Position numbers and translations under genes: made by a program
The notes under the pieces: generated by a model
Told to the model about the DNA's origin: nothing
Database searches by the model: none
What the model saw: the letters and a program-made list of their open reading frames with translations, nothing else
From: Flammeovirga sp. SJP92
Lineage (GTDB): Bacteria > Bacteroidota > Bacteroidia > Cytophagales > Flammeovirgaceae
DNA: 64,000 nt
Assembly (NCBI RefSeq): GCF_001583495.1
Contig: NZ_LQAQ01000098.1
Coordinates: 1 to 64,000 of the forward strand
Reading direction: 5' to 3'
Part shown: positions 43,279 to 52,026 of the stretch, one piece after another
How positions within the stretch are numbered: the stretch's first letter is position 1
How the letters are laid out: each line of letters starts with the position of its first letter

Positions 43279-43980
43279 TTACATTTTGACTGCAATGGAT
43301 AATATAGAAATGGTCTTAGCTCCACTTTTAACCAGTGTTCTTCCTAAAGACTCCACAGTTGCACCTGTAGTTAACACATCATCCACTATCAGGATATTCT
43401 TACCAGAAACAACTTCTGGAAGTGGAATCGTAAAGACATCCTCCATACTTTTCAACCGTTGCTCTCTAGATTTTTTGGTCTGCGATGTAGTATACTTTAC
43501 ACGCTTTACGGCCTTCTTATTGTAAGGAATATTGGTTATGGTAGCAATAGACTCACATAACACATCAACCTGATTATATCCTCTTTCTTTGTTTCTTTTA
43601 GTATGAAGTGGCACAGGGACAATTACATCTATATCCTCAAAAAATGTTTTCTTCTTATGATCAAGGTAAAAATCTGCAATCCACTTTCCTATCCTCTGAT
43701 TTCCTTTGTATTTTAAATTATGAATTAAGCTCTGAACCACCGAAGAATTTTCAAAAACAAAAAAAGAAGCTGCTTGTTTCAAAGGTAATCTGAATTGAAA
43801 TTTATTGGTGATATAGTTATCTTCAGATAAATCCCAGCTGAAAGGATAGCTAATTATTTCAAAATGACATTTAAAGCAAAGTATTTCTTCCCCCTCTTTT
43901 AGAAGCGAATCACAATGAACACATGTCTTAGGAAATAGGCTGTAGAAGATTAAATCAAAAAGTTTAGTAATATTATGCAT
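43279..43980 (-). CDS. comF: ComF-family phosphoribosyltransferase-like protein
   Basis: A cytoplasmic protein of the ComF/GntX family, needed for natural transformation in several bacteria. A four-cysteine zinc ribbon at the N terminus (CVHC and CFKC, C20/C23/C35/C38 in this numbering) is followed by a type-I PRTase fold with the PRPP loop ILIVDDVLTTGAT near the C terminus. I start at the ATG at 43980, giving MHNITKLFDLIF as in other ComF proteins. A longer frame begins at 44031, but a good -7 element (44011-44018) lies inside it, so transcription would start downstream of that ATG. Length is 233 residues. It is divergent from the conserved hypothetical at 44052. Confidence 0.9.
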   Translation of the reverse strand: MHNITKLFDLIFYSLFPKTCVHCDSLLKEGEEILCFKCHFEIISYPFSWDLSEDNYITNKFQFRLPLKQAASFFVFENSSVVQSLIHNLKYKGNQRIGKWIADFYLDHKKKTFFEDIDVIVPVPLHTKRNKERGYNQVDVLCESIATITNIPYNKKAVKRVKYTTSQTKKSREQRLKSMEDVFTIPLPEVVSGKNILIVDDVLTTGATVESLGRTLVKSGAKTISILSIAVKM

Positions 43981-44010
43981 TGAAAAAATAATTAGTTTGG
44001 AAACGTCGTT

Positions 44011-44018
44011 CAAAATTA
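44011..44018 (-). promoter_or_regulatory. -7 element of the comF promoter
   Basis: On the minus strand TAATTTTG matches TAnnTTTG, with TTT at -33 after a 19-bp spacer. It gives a leader of about 25 nt to the ATG at 43980 and decides the comF start. Confidence 0.55.
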
Positions 44019-44051
44019 GCGAATTATTCAATCAGATAAATTAATTAAAAG

Positions 44052-44414
44052 TTGGAAAACGAAGATTTAGAAAATATAAAAACTGAATGGTCTAGACTTA
44101 TTAGTGCTTTGACAGAAGTATTTGAAAAACAACCTAATGATCTGAATAGCATTCTATTTATGATTGGGGTTCAAGAACTAGGAAAAGGACCTATTCCATT
44201 TTCAAAAGAAGAAAAACAAGATCTAATTCATATTGCCACTTGTAAAGTGCTGAGCTATTCTGGGTATTATGAATTAGAAGGATTGGATCAGGAAGGTTGG
44301 CCACACTGGAAGCTTCTTAAAAAAATTCCATCTATGGATTTACTTGCACAAGAGCAACTCATGAGATGGCACGTACTAGAGTATTTTAAAAAAGAAACAG
44401 ACCTATTAGATTAG
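44052..44414 (+). CDS. Conserved hypothetical protein, TTG start
   Basis: A 120-residue soluble protein I cannot assign to a function. A stop codon lies two codons before the TTG at 44052 and the first in-frame ATG is about 37 codons in, inside conserved-looking sequence, so TTG is the likely start. Recognisable segments are FMIGVQELGKGPIPFSKEEK (about 37-56), DLIHIATCKVL and GLDQEGWPHWKLLKKIP, which I recall from hypothetical proteins across Bacteroidota. It is mainly helical. The gene ends 4 bp before xthA, so it is co-transcribed with a DNA-repair gene, a positional hint only. Confidence 0.75.
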   Translation: MENEDLENIKTEWSRLISALTEVFEKQPNDLNSILFMIGVQELGKGPIPFSKEEKQDLIHIATCKVLSYSGYYELEGLDQEGWPHWKLLKKIPSMDLLAQEQLMRWHVLEYFKKETDLLD

Positions 44415-44418
44415 AAGA

Positions 44419-45183
44419 ATGAAACTCATATCCTATAATGTAAACGGTATTAGAGCAGCCATTAAAAAAGAGCTCGACCAATGGGTGGCATCTGTCAATC
44501 CTGACATTATTTGCCTTCAAGAAGTTAAAGCAAATCCAGAGCAAGTTGACCTTAGTGTTTTTGAAGATTTAGGTTACAAGCATGTCTACTGGCATTCAGC
44601 TGAAAAGAAAGGTTATAGTGGAGTCGCTATTTTATCAAAAATCCCTGCAAAATCTACTAAAATAGGCATGGGAATTGATGTATACGACTGTGAAGGTAGA
44701 ACGATACTGTGTGAGTTTGATAAATTCACTTTGATCAATACATATTTCCCCTCTGGTACGTCTGGAGACGAGAGGCAAAGTTTCAAATACAGCTTTTTAG
44801 ATGATTATTTTAATTATATAGAAAGTTTAAAAGCAGATTATAAAAACTTGATTGTATGTGGTGATTTTAATATATGCCACAAAGCAATAGATATTCATAA
44901 CCCAGAGAGAAATAAAAACACATCTGGCTTTCAACCGGCAGAAAGAGCATGGGTTACGAAGTTCATCGAAGAAGGAGGTTTTGTTGATGCTTTCAGAAAA
45001 TTTGATCCTAGTCCTGGTAAATACAGTTGGTGGACATATAGAGCAGGAGCTCGCGGAAAGAACTTAGGTTGGCGTATCGATTATTTTATGGTACAGAAGG
45101 AATTTGCTAGTCAATTGACAAACGCTGTATTGCATAATGACGCCTTCCATTCTGATCACTGCCCTGTAGAAATTGATTTTTGA
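44419..45183 (+). CDS. xthA: Exodeoxyribonuclease III
   Basis: An AP endonuclease/3'-5' exonuclease of base-excision repair. Metal and catalytic residues are visible: N7/N9 in YNVNGIR, E35 in CLQEVKA, the GDFN motif, and the C-terminal D246-H247 in SDHCPVEIDF. RIDYFMV (about 219-225) is also typical. At 254 residues it is the standard length. Co-transcribed with the upstream hypothetical gene and closed by a terminator. Confidence 0.95.
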   Translation: MKLISYNVNGIRAAIKKELDQWVASVNPDIICLQEVKANPEQVDLSVFEDLGYKHVYWHSAEKKGYSGVAILSKIPAKSTKIGMGIDVYDCEGRTILCEFDKFTLINTYFPSGTSGDERQSFKYSFLDDYFNYIESLKADYKNLIVCGDFNICHKAIDIHNPERNKNTSGFQPAERAWVTKFIEEGGFVDAFRKFDPSPGKYSWWTYRAGARGKNLGWRIDYFMVQKEFASQLTNAVLHNDAFHSDHCPVEIDF

Positions 45184-45199
45184 AATAAAATTCATAAAT

Positions 45200-45233
45200 A
45201 ATTGGTCTTTTGTAAGTAAATGATCAATTTTTT
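45200..45233 (+). terminator. Terminator of xthA
   Basis: AATTGGTC (45200-45207) pairs with GATCAATT (45222-45229) with one G-U, followed by a run of T's to 45233. Confidence 0.7.
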
Positions 45234-45338
45234 GAATATTTTTAGTCTTGTGCAGATCAGATGTATCTCTTTCAATTAAATGATTAATCCTAGTTGTACA
45301 CTTTGTATAACTGTAACAAATAGAAAATTTCATTGCAG

Positions 45339-47102
45339 ATGAAAAAGCTAATAGCTATTACATTCTCTTTATTGACTTTAATAACCTTCATAGGTTGCAC
45401 CCCAGGAGATTCTGACAATAAATCAGAAGAAAATACTTTAACCCCAGCTAAAGGAAATAAGTATTACGGTGGAGTTTTTAGAGTGAATGAATCTGAGTAT
45501 ATCAAAAACTTATACCCACTCAGTATAATTGATATTTACTCTTATAGAATTGCATCGCAGATTTACGAAGGGTTATTTAAGTTTGATCAGCAAACGCTTC
45601 AAGTAACTCCCAGTCTTGTAGAAAGCTATGCAAAATCAGATGATCAGTTAGTTTATACTTTCAAGCTGAAAGACAATGTCTATTTTCATGATGACAAATG
45701 TTTTGAAGGTGGAAAAGGTAAAAAACTTACAGCTCAAGATATTTTCTATAGTTTCAATCTAATTTGTACTTATAACAAAAACAATCAGTATGCTCACCTA
45801 TTCACAGATATTGTTGTAGGGGCTGCTGAATATTATAATGCTACAAAAGAGGATTTATCATTTATCAGAACACCAAAAGGTCTTGAAGGAGTATCAGGTT
45901 TTAAAGTAATTGACGAACACACATTTGAAGTTACTTTGATCAAACCTAACTCAATGTTCTTATACAACCTTGCTAGACCAGGTGCTTTTATCTTCCCTAG
46001 AGAAGCAAGAGAATTTTACGGAGATGACATGCGTACAAAATGTGTAGGTACAGGTCCTTTCCAAATTGCATCTGTGGATGAAGATATCAGTATCATTCTT
46101 TCTAAAAATGAAAACTATCACGGAACTGACGAGTTTGGAAACAAGCTTCCTTTCTTGAAAGCTATAGTTGTTTCATTTATCAAGGATAAGAAAATCGAGT
46201 TCTTAGAGTTTAAGAAAGGTGAGTTGGATATGATGTACAGAATTCCAACTGAAGATATTATCGACATCTTAACAGAATCTGATGAAAGCTCTGCGAATTA
46301 CAAATATCGTCTTCAAAGGGTTCCAGAAATGTCAACGCAATTCTTGGCATTGAATAACCAAAGCAAGGTTTTCAGTGATGTAAATGTTAGAAAAGCTTTC
46401 AACTATGCCATTGATAGACAACGTATTTTAGAATACATCTTAAATGGTGAAGGTTACATGGAAGGATACAACGGTATCACTCCTCCAGTTTTCAAAAACT
46501 ATGACATTGGTGAGATCAGAGGTTATTCGATGAACATTGATTCTGCAAAATATTACCTTGCAAAAGCAGGTTACCCTAACGGTAAAGGATTCCCAAAAAT
46601 CACTTTGGATCTTAACACAGAAGGTGAGCAATACAGTAATGTTGCATTGGAAGTGAAAAAGCAATTGAAAGATAAATTGAATATCAATATCGAATTGAAA
46701 TTCTCTCCTTTCGCTCAAATTGCTGAAAAGAGTATAATGGGTAGATACGATTTCTTGCGTTTAGCATGGATTGCAGATTACCCAAGTCCAGAAAACTACT
46801 TATGGGCTTACTACTCTAAAACATTGCCTGAAAATCCAAACGAGAAATCATGGCCAAACTTGATTCGTTATAAGAATCCAAAGTTTGATGTTGAATATGA
46901 GAAAGCACTTGCAGCAACTACACAAGATGAAGCATTGAAACATTTTATGAAAGCAGAGCAAATTCTTATGGCTGATGCACCTTTCATTGTACTGTGGTAT
47001 GATGAAGGTTACAGACTAATTCAACGCTCTGTACAAGATTTTCCTAATAATGCGATGCAATATCGTGATTTCAGTGCCGTTTATTTTGACAAAACTAATT
47101 AA
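45339..47102 (+). CDS. Oligopeptide-binding lipoprotein (SBP family 5)
   Basis: A 587-residue ABC-transporter solute-binding protein for peptides or similar ligands. The frame opens at a TTG (45333), but the ATG at 45339 gives a textbook lipoprotein signal: MKKLIAITFSLLTLITFIGC with lipidated C20. The family-5 fold shows YKFSDDLVYTFKLKDNVYFH-like text (QLVYTFKLKDNVYFHDDKCF, about 105-125), VRKAFNYAIDRQRIL (about 348-362) and APFIVLWYDEGYRLIQ near the end. No permease or ATPase genes follow; a terminator closes the gene. In Bacteroidota such orphan SBPs are common. Confidence 0.9.
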   Translation: MKKLIAITFSLLTLITFIGCTPGDSDNKSEENTLTPAKGNKYYGGVFRVNESEYIKNLYPLSIIDIYSYRIASQIYEGLFKFDQQTLQVTPSLVESYAKSDDQLVYTFKLKDNVYFHDDKCFEGGKGKKLTAQDIFYSFNLICTYNKNNQYAHLFTDIVVGAAEYYNATKEDLSFIRTPKGLEGVSGFKVIDEHTFEVTLIKPNSMFLYNLARPGAFIFPREAREFYGDDMRTKCVGTGPFQIASVDEDISIILSKNENYHGTDEFGNKLPFLKAIVVSFIKDKKIEFLEFKKGELDMMYRIPTEDIIDILTESDESSANYKYRLQRVPEMSTQFLALNNQSKVFSDVNVRKAFNYAIDRQRILEYILNGEGYMEGYNGITPPVFKNYDIGEIRGYSMNIDSAKYYLAKAGYPNGKGFPKITLDLNTEGEQYSNVALEVKKQLKDKLNINIELKFSPFAQIAEKSIMGRYDFLRLAWIADYPSPENYLWAYYSKTLPENPNEKSWPNLIRYKNPKFDVEYEKALAATTQDEALKHFMKAEQILMADAPFIVLWYDEGYRLIQRSVQDFPNNAMQYRDFSAVYFDKTN

Positions 47103-47131
47103 TATTAATTATATTACTATAGATTAATAAT

Positions 47132-47167
47132 AAGACTGATTTTATTGTAAAATCAGTCTTGTTTTTT
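47132..47167 (+). terminator. Terminator of the peptide-binding lipoprotein gene
   Basis: AAGACTGATTTT (47132-47143) pairs perfectly with AAAATCAGTCTT (47149-47160), followed by GTTTTTTC. Confidence 0.92.
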
Positions 47168-47221
47168 CAAGGAGTAAAGGGTTTTTACACCCGTTTTATT
47201 TAAAAAGTTAATTTATAGCCC

Positions 47222-50200
47222 ATGTTCGAAAGTAAAATCAAAGCCTATAAACAAAAGCTGTATAGAAATGCAATTCTTAAAGGTGCAATTCTAACCTTTG
47301 CCGCTGTTCTGGGTTTGCTTTTACTTTTTAGTGTTTTAGAGTACCTCAATAATTTTGGTACTACCACAAGAACAATTCTGTTCGGGTTATACATTTCTAC
47401 TTTCGTTTATACTTTATTCATTTGGGTATTGAAACCTGTTGCCAAATTGAATGGTATTAGCAATCAAATCTCAGATGAAAAAGCGGCTGAAGAAATAGGA
47501 AAGTACTTTCCGGAAATCTCCGATAAATTACTCAATACTATCCAACTTCAGTCTGAAGATCAGAAGAATAGCCTTATTCAGGCTACTCTTGAACAAAGAG
47601 ATCAGCAATTCTCTCCGATCAATTTCTCATTAGCCATTTCTTACAAAGAAAACTTAAGGTATTGGTATCAATATTTACTACCTGCTCTTTGTATTTTAAT
47701 AGGTATCTTACTGATCAAACCTCAAGTACTTACTGAAAGTACTCCTAAGATTGTTCAGTTTGATAAAGAATTCCTTCCTGTTGCACCTTTCTCTTTCGAA
47801 TTAATTTCATCAGATCTTGATGTTTTCAAAGGAGATGATTTTGAATTAAAGGTAGAATTAAAAGGTGATGCGATCCCGAATGATGTTTATATCGAAACAG
47901 ACAAAGGTTCTTTAATTAAGCTTGAAGCTTCTACTCCAGGCTTTTCATTCAGTCATGTATTCAAAAAGCTACAACATCCTATCAGGTTCCGATTTAAAGC
48001 TGCGGGATACTACTCACAGGAGTTTAAGATGAATATGCTCACTAGACCTAGTCTTTCTAAGTTTAGCGTTCAAATAGAGTATCCTAGGTATACCAACAAG
48101 AATAATGAGACTATTGCTAATACTGGTAATTTATTAGTTCCTGAAGGCTCTAAAATCACTTGGCTTTTTGATACTAAAACAGCTGATTCTATTCGACTTT
48201 ACTTTAAAGAACTAGTCATTAATCAGAATGCCGAGAATATTGATGACAATGTTTTCCAATTTGAATACACTTCAAGTAACTCAACAGAATACAGTGTTAC
48301 TCTTTCGAATATTTACGGCACTAACAAAGACAGTATCTCCTATTACCTTAATGTCATAAAGGATCAATACCCAAGTATCAGTATGCGTCAGTATCAAGAT
48401 ACAGTGATGTATGACTACTTGGTATTTGGTGGTAATATTGGTGATGATTATGGTATTACTCGATTAAGAACGAGATATAGAATAAAAAGAAAGGACGATA
48501 AAAAGGCTCCAAATACTTTTGAGAAAATTGATATTCCATTTAACAAAAGAGCTATTGATCAAAGTTTCTATTATCAATTACAAACAGATCAATTCAATTT
48601 AAAAGAAGGAGATAAGTTGGAGTACTTTGTGGAAGTTTACGACAATGATGGCGTCAACGGAAACAAAAGAAGTAAAACACCTTTGTATACTTTTCAGTTG
48701 CCTACGTCAGAAGAAATTGAAAAAGATTTAGAGCAAACGAAAGAAGAGACGAAAGATCAACTAGAAGAAACGCTTGCAAAAGCAGATCAACTGGATCGTG
48801 ATTTAAAGAAACTGGAAGAAAAACTAAAAGGTAAGAGACAACTTACTTGGCAGGATAAAAAAGATATTCAAAAGCTGATTGAACAGAGAAAGGCATTAGA
48901 AAAAGAAATTGAAAATCTTCAATCACAAAGTCAGGAATTAAAAGACAAACAGAATAAATTTTCTGATCAGGATAAAAGCTCAGCAGAAAAGTCTGAACAG
49001 CTTCAGAAAATTATTAATGACATCAATGATGAAGAGACAAAGAAACTTTATGAGGAATTGAGTAAACTCATGGAGCAAAATCATATTAATCAATCTCTTC
49101 AAGAAAACTTAAAAAATATTGAGAAGCAACAGAAGAATCTTAAGCAAGAGTTAGAGCGTACGATTAAGCTTTTCAAAAAACTTCAAATGCAGCAAAAAGC
49201 AAATGAGGTATCGAAGAAATTAGAAGACCTGGCACAGGAACAACAGAAGCTGGCAAAGGAAACAAAGGACTTAGAAAACAACGAAAGCGAGACTACTTCT
49301 GAAGAACAGAAAAAAGAAAATGCCGAGGAGAAAAAAGAACTTGTTAAAAAACAGGATAACTTGAATGAAAAGTTTGATAAAATCAAACAAGAAATGGATC
49401 AACTTCGTAAAATGGATAAGGAGGAACGAACTAATCAAGACTTCGAACAATTTACGCCGAATGAAAGATCAATTTCTAAAGAGCAACAAAATGCCTCTGA
49501 ACAGTTAAAACAAAATCAGAAAAAACAGGCTCATCAATCGCAGAAAAAAGCTGCCAATAAAATGCAACAGATGGCCAAGCAAATGCAACAAAGTATGCAG
49601 TCTGCTGAGATGGAACAGATCAGTGAAGATCATGATGCTTTGAGGCAGATCATGGAGAATTTGATCAAACTTTCCTTCGATCAGGAAAATCTGATGGAAT
49701 CCTTTAAGGAGGTTAGAAGAATTGACCCTAAATTTGTGGAATTATCACAAACTCAGCTTAAATTGAGAGATGATTCTAAATATATAGAAGATAGCTTAGT
49801 TGCGTTATCAAAACGAGTATTCCAAATCGAATCTTTTGTTACTAGAGAGGTAACGGATATGAATAAGTATATGGATGAAAGTTTAGATGCTATTAAAAGA
49901 AGAGTTCCAGAAGTAGCTGCAAGTAAGCAACAATTTTCTATGACCTCAATTAACAATCTAGCTTTGTTATTGAGCGATATTTTAGATAATATGCAACAGC
50001 AAATGAGTCAGAGTATGGCAGGACAACAGATGAATCAAAAGCAATCATCGTCCTCCCCTAGTCCAAGTCAGATGCAACAGCAGTTAAACCAACAGATGGA
50101 GAACTTAAAGAAAAGTGGGAAGTCTGGTAAAGAGTTATCAAAAGAACTTGCTAAACTTGCAGCACAGCAGGAAATGATCAGAAATGCTTTGAAGCAAAGT

Positions 50201-50599
50201 ATGGGTAAAGGTCAGGAGCAAATGCAAGGAAAGGATAAAGATGGCAAAGAAGGTGAAGGTACTGGAGAAGGTGATGCTTATAAGAAAATCCTTAAGCAAA
50301 TGGAGCAAACAGAAGATGACTTGGTCAACAAGCGTCTTACTGATAAGCTAGTAAAAAGACAGAAAGAAATTTTAACCAGAATGCTTGAGTCTGAAAAGGC
50401 GAAGAAAGAGAAAGGTAAAGATGAAGAAAGAAAAGGTGAAACAGCAAAACAGCAAAAGCAGATTCCACCGCCAGATAGTTTTGATGAGTACTTAAAACAA
50501 AAAGAAACTCAGATTGAATTATTGAGAACAATTCCTACTTCATTGAATACCTATTACAAGCAGGAAGTGAACAAATACTTTGAAAAGATAAAAGATTGA
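47222..50599 (+). CDS. DUF4175-family membrane protein with long coiled coil
   Basis: A 1125-residue membrane-anchored protein. Transmembrane helices lie at about 18-39, 50-70 and 149-166. An extracytoplasmic beta-rich part (about 180-500) includes repeated Ig-like strands (PYTNKN..., TDKGSLIKLEASTPGFSFSH). From about 500 onward it is almost entirely charged coiled coil and Gln/Met-rich low complexity (KQMQQSMQSAEM, MSQSMAGQQMNQ). Its function is unknown; it looks like a large scaffold. The HATPase gene begins 1 bp after its stop and ybeY overlaps that gene, so the three form one operon. Confidence 0.85.
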   Translation: MFESKIKAYKQKLYRNAILKGAILTFAAVLGLLLLFSVLEYLNNFGTTTRTILFGLYISTFVYTLFIWVLKPVAKLNGISNQISDEKAAEEIGKYFPEISDKLLNTIQLQSEDQKNSLIQATLEQRDQQFSPINFSLAISYKENLRYWYQYLLPALCILIGILLIKPQVLTESTPKIVQFDKEFLPVAPFSFELISSDLDVFKGDDFELKVELKGDAIPNDVYIETDKGSLIKLEASTPGFSFSHVFKKLQHPIRFRFKAAGYYSQEFKMNMLTRPSLSKFSVQIEYPRYTNKNNETIANTGNLLVPEGSKITWLFDTKTADSIRLYFKELVINQNAENIDDNVFQFEYTSSNSTEYSVTLSNIYGTNKDSISYYLNVIKDQYPSISMRQYQDTVMYDYLVFGGNIGDDYGITRLRTRYRIKRKDDKKAPNTFEKIDIPFNKRAIDQSFYYQLQTDQFNLKEGDKLEYFVEVYDNDGVNGNKRSKTPLYTFQLPTSEEIEKDLEQTKEETKDQLEETLAKADQLDRDLKKLEEKLKGKRQLTWQDKKDIQKLIEQRKALEKEIENLQSQSQELKDKQNKFSDQDKSSAEKSEQLQKIINDINDEETKKLYEELSKLMEQNHINQSLQENLKNIEKQQKNLKQELERTIKLFKKLQMQQKANEVSKKLEDLAQEQQKLAKETKDLENNESETTSEEQKKENAEEKKELVKKQDNLNEKFDKIKQEMDQLRKMDKEERTNQDFEQFTPNERSISKEQQNASEQLKQNQKKQAHQSQKKAANKMQQMAKQMQQSMQSAEMEQISEDHDALRQIMENLIKLSFDQENLMESFKEVRRIDPKFVELSQTQLKLRDDSKYIEDSLVALSKRVFQIESFVTREVTDMNKYMDESLDAIKRRVPEVAASKQQFSMTSINNLALLLSDILDNMQQQMSQSMAGQQMNQKQSSSSPSPSQMQQQLNQQMENLKKSGKSGKELSKELAKLAAQQEMIRNALKQSMGKGQEQMQGKDKDGKEGEGTGEGDAYKKILKQMEQTEDDLVNKRLTDKLVKRQKEILTRMLESEKAKKEKGKDEERKGETAKQQKQIPPPDSFDEYLKQKETQIELLRTIPTSLNTYYKQEVNKYFEKIKD

Positions 50600-50600
50600 A

Positions 50601-51017
50601 ATGCCGAGTAGCACAATGAATAAGCCATTCAAATTAAAGATACCTTCGTTAATAGAAAACGTTCGTATCGCAGAGAGTTTTATCGACCAAGCTCGTGACG
50701 AGTTTAATTTTAATGACGACATCTATGGTAACATTATGATTGCTGTAACTGAGTCAGTCAACAATGCTATCATTCATGGTAACAGAAATGAGAAAGAAAA
50801 AAATGTACATTTAGAATTAGATGTATCTGATAAGGAAATTTCATTTACTGTAGAAGACGAAGGAAAGGGATTTGATTATGATAGTCTTCCGGATCCAACG
50901 GCTCCTGAGAATTTAGATAAACCAGGTGGTAGAGGTATTTTCTTAATTAAACATTTAGCTGACGAAGTAGAATTTTCTAACGAGGGGAAAGCAATTACGC
51001 TAAGATTTTATATTTAA
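50601..51017 (+). CDS. RsbW/SpoIIAB-like ATP-binding (HATPase) protein
   Basis: A 138-residue protein that is essentially one GHKL ATPase domain. The N-box is ESVNNAIIHGN (51-61), G1 is DEGKGFD (86-92) and G2 is GGRGIFLI (109-116). There is no histidine phosphoacceptor domain, so it is an anti-sigma-factor-kinase type protein rather than a histidine kinase. No STAS antagonist or partner sigma gene is adjacent. It starts 1 bp after the DUF4175 stop and shares one base with the ybeY start (TAATG). An internal ATG at 50616 is a possible alternative start. Confidence 0.88.
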   Translation: MPSSTMNKPFKLKIPSLIENVRIAESFIDQARDEFNFNDDIYGNIMIAVTESVNNAIIHGNRNEKEKNVHLELDVSDKEISFTVEDEGKGFDYDSLPDPTAPENLDKPGGRGIFLIKHLADEVEFSNEGKAITLRFYI

Positions 51018-51454
51018 TGGAGAACATTACTTTTTTCAATGAAGACATTGATTTTACAGTTCAGAATGCTGATGAAGTGAAACAATGGATTCATGAAGTA
51101 ATTACAAAGTTTAACTTTGAGTTGATTGAAGTCAACTACATTTTATGTTCTGATGAATATCTTCATAAAGTAAATGTTGAGTATCTAGATCATGATACTT
51201 ATACCGACATTATTACTTTTGATAATTCAGAATATGAAAATGAAATTGAGTCAGACATTTTTGTAAGTATTGATAGAATCAAAGAAAATGCTTCGACTAT
51301 TGGTACTTCAGAAACGGATGAATTACACAGAGTCTTAATTCATGGAATTCTTCACCTTTTAGGTTTTAAAGATAAATCTGAAGAAGAAGCTGCAAAAATG
51401 AGAGCTTTGGAAGATGAACAATTAGGCATCAGGAATGAGAAATTGAAAGCTTAG
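51017..51454 (+). CDS. ybeY: Endoribonuclease YbeY
   Basis: A metallo-RNase for 16S rRNA 3'-end maturation and ribosome quality control. The zinc motif reads HGILHLLGFKD: H109, H113 and, in place of the third His of HGxLHLxGYDH, D119. The lysine-aspartate ending (GFKDKS) is what I recall from other Bacteroidota YbeY proteins. The length of 145 residues is normal. It overlaps the HATPase gene by one base. Confidence 0.92.
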   Translation: MENITFFNEDIDFTVQNADEVKQWIHEVITKFNFELIEVNYILCSDEYLHKVNVEYLDHDTYTDIITFDNSEYENEIESDIFVSIDRIKENASTIGTSETDELHRVLIHGILHLLGFKDKSEEEAAKMRALEDEQLGIRNEKLKA

Positions 51455-51479
51455 TTTTTTCTTTTATCAAAATATTAAA

Positions 51480-51495
51480 TGTTCCACGTGAAACA
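51480..51495. promoter_or_regulatory. parS-like site 1
   Basis: TGTTCCACGTGAAACA matches the widely conserved chromosomal parS consensus TGTTNCACGTGAAACA at all 16 positions. parS binds ParB for chromosome segregation. Confidence 0.85.
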
Positions 51496-51517
51496 CTTTT
51501 GATTGTTGAAGTCAATA

Positions 51518-51533
51518 TGTTCCACGTGGAACT
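51518..51533. promoter_or_regulatory. parS-like site 2
   Basis: TGTTCCACGTGGAACT has a perfect 14-bp palindromic core, GTTCCACGTGGAAC. It is the symmetric version of site 1, whose end is 22 bp away. Confidence 0.75.
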
Positions 51534-51840
51534 TTTTGTTTTTAGAAACTTGAAATTCAATAATAGATGAAACTTGATATCGATTATGTGATTATTTCTT
51601 TTTAAGTCAACTGATGAATTTCGAATTAGATAGTTAGTAATAATGAGTAAGTCTATATTGTTATATTATATACAGAGGTTATTAAAGATATCGCGAAATA
51701 GAAAATAGAGTGATTTAATAATGAGCAATTTTCACCTTACTATTCTAGAAATATCTATTTTCAAAAATCGAAAATCGGATAGTCAATGAAGAATTATTAA
51801 TAAATGTATTCCTAAAGAATAAATACATCACTTCATTTAT

Positions 51841-51848
51841 TATCTTTG
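51841..51848 (+). promoter_or_regulatory. -7 element of the mnmG promoter
   Basis: TATCTTTG followed by CACTG is a very typical Bacteroidota -7 region. The -33 region has no clear TTG. The predicted mnmG leader is about 175 nt and includes parS-like site 3. Confidence 0.55.
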
Positions 51849-51991
51849 CACTGCTTTATTAGTTACTACCTATCTGTTAATCAAAGTTTAACTAATAAAC
51901 ATTTCAATTACTGTTTCAGTTTAATACAAATAGATACGAAACAGTATGACAACTACTAATAGTCAATAGTAGTTTCCACAAAAGAAAAACA

Positions 51992-52007
51992 TGTTCCACG
52001 TGGAACT
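51992..52007. promoter_or_regulatory. parS-like site 3
   Basis: TGTTCCACGTGGAACT, identical to site 2, ending 19 bp before the mnmG ATG. Between them is AAGGAG, one of the few clear Shine-Dalgarno sequences in the window. Confidence 0.75.
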
Positions 52008-52026
52008 TTTAAAATAAGGAGAAAGA

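Larger units (their letters stand above)
51455..52026. other. mnmG upstream region with parS-like sites
   Basis: 572 bp of A+T-rich DNA containing two parS-like palindromes (51480-51495 and 51518-51533), an mnmG promoter candidate (51841-51848), small hairpins in the leader (around 51909-51948 and 51951-51974), and a third parS-like palindrome (51992-52007) just before the mnmG ribosome binding site. Confidence 0.75.

Noticed and set aside
43981-44031. Longer comF start at 44031
   Set aside because: The -7 promoter element at 44011-44018 lies inside it, and the extra 17 residues do not resemble ComF N-termini.
45333-45338. TTG start for the peptide-binding lipoprotein
   Set aside because: The ATG two codons later gives a standard lipoprotein signal peptide.
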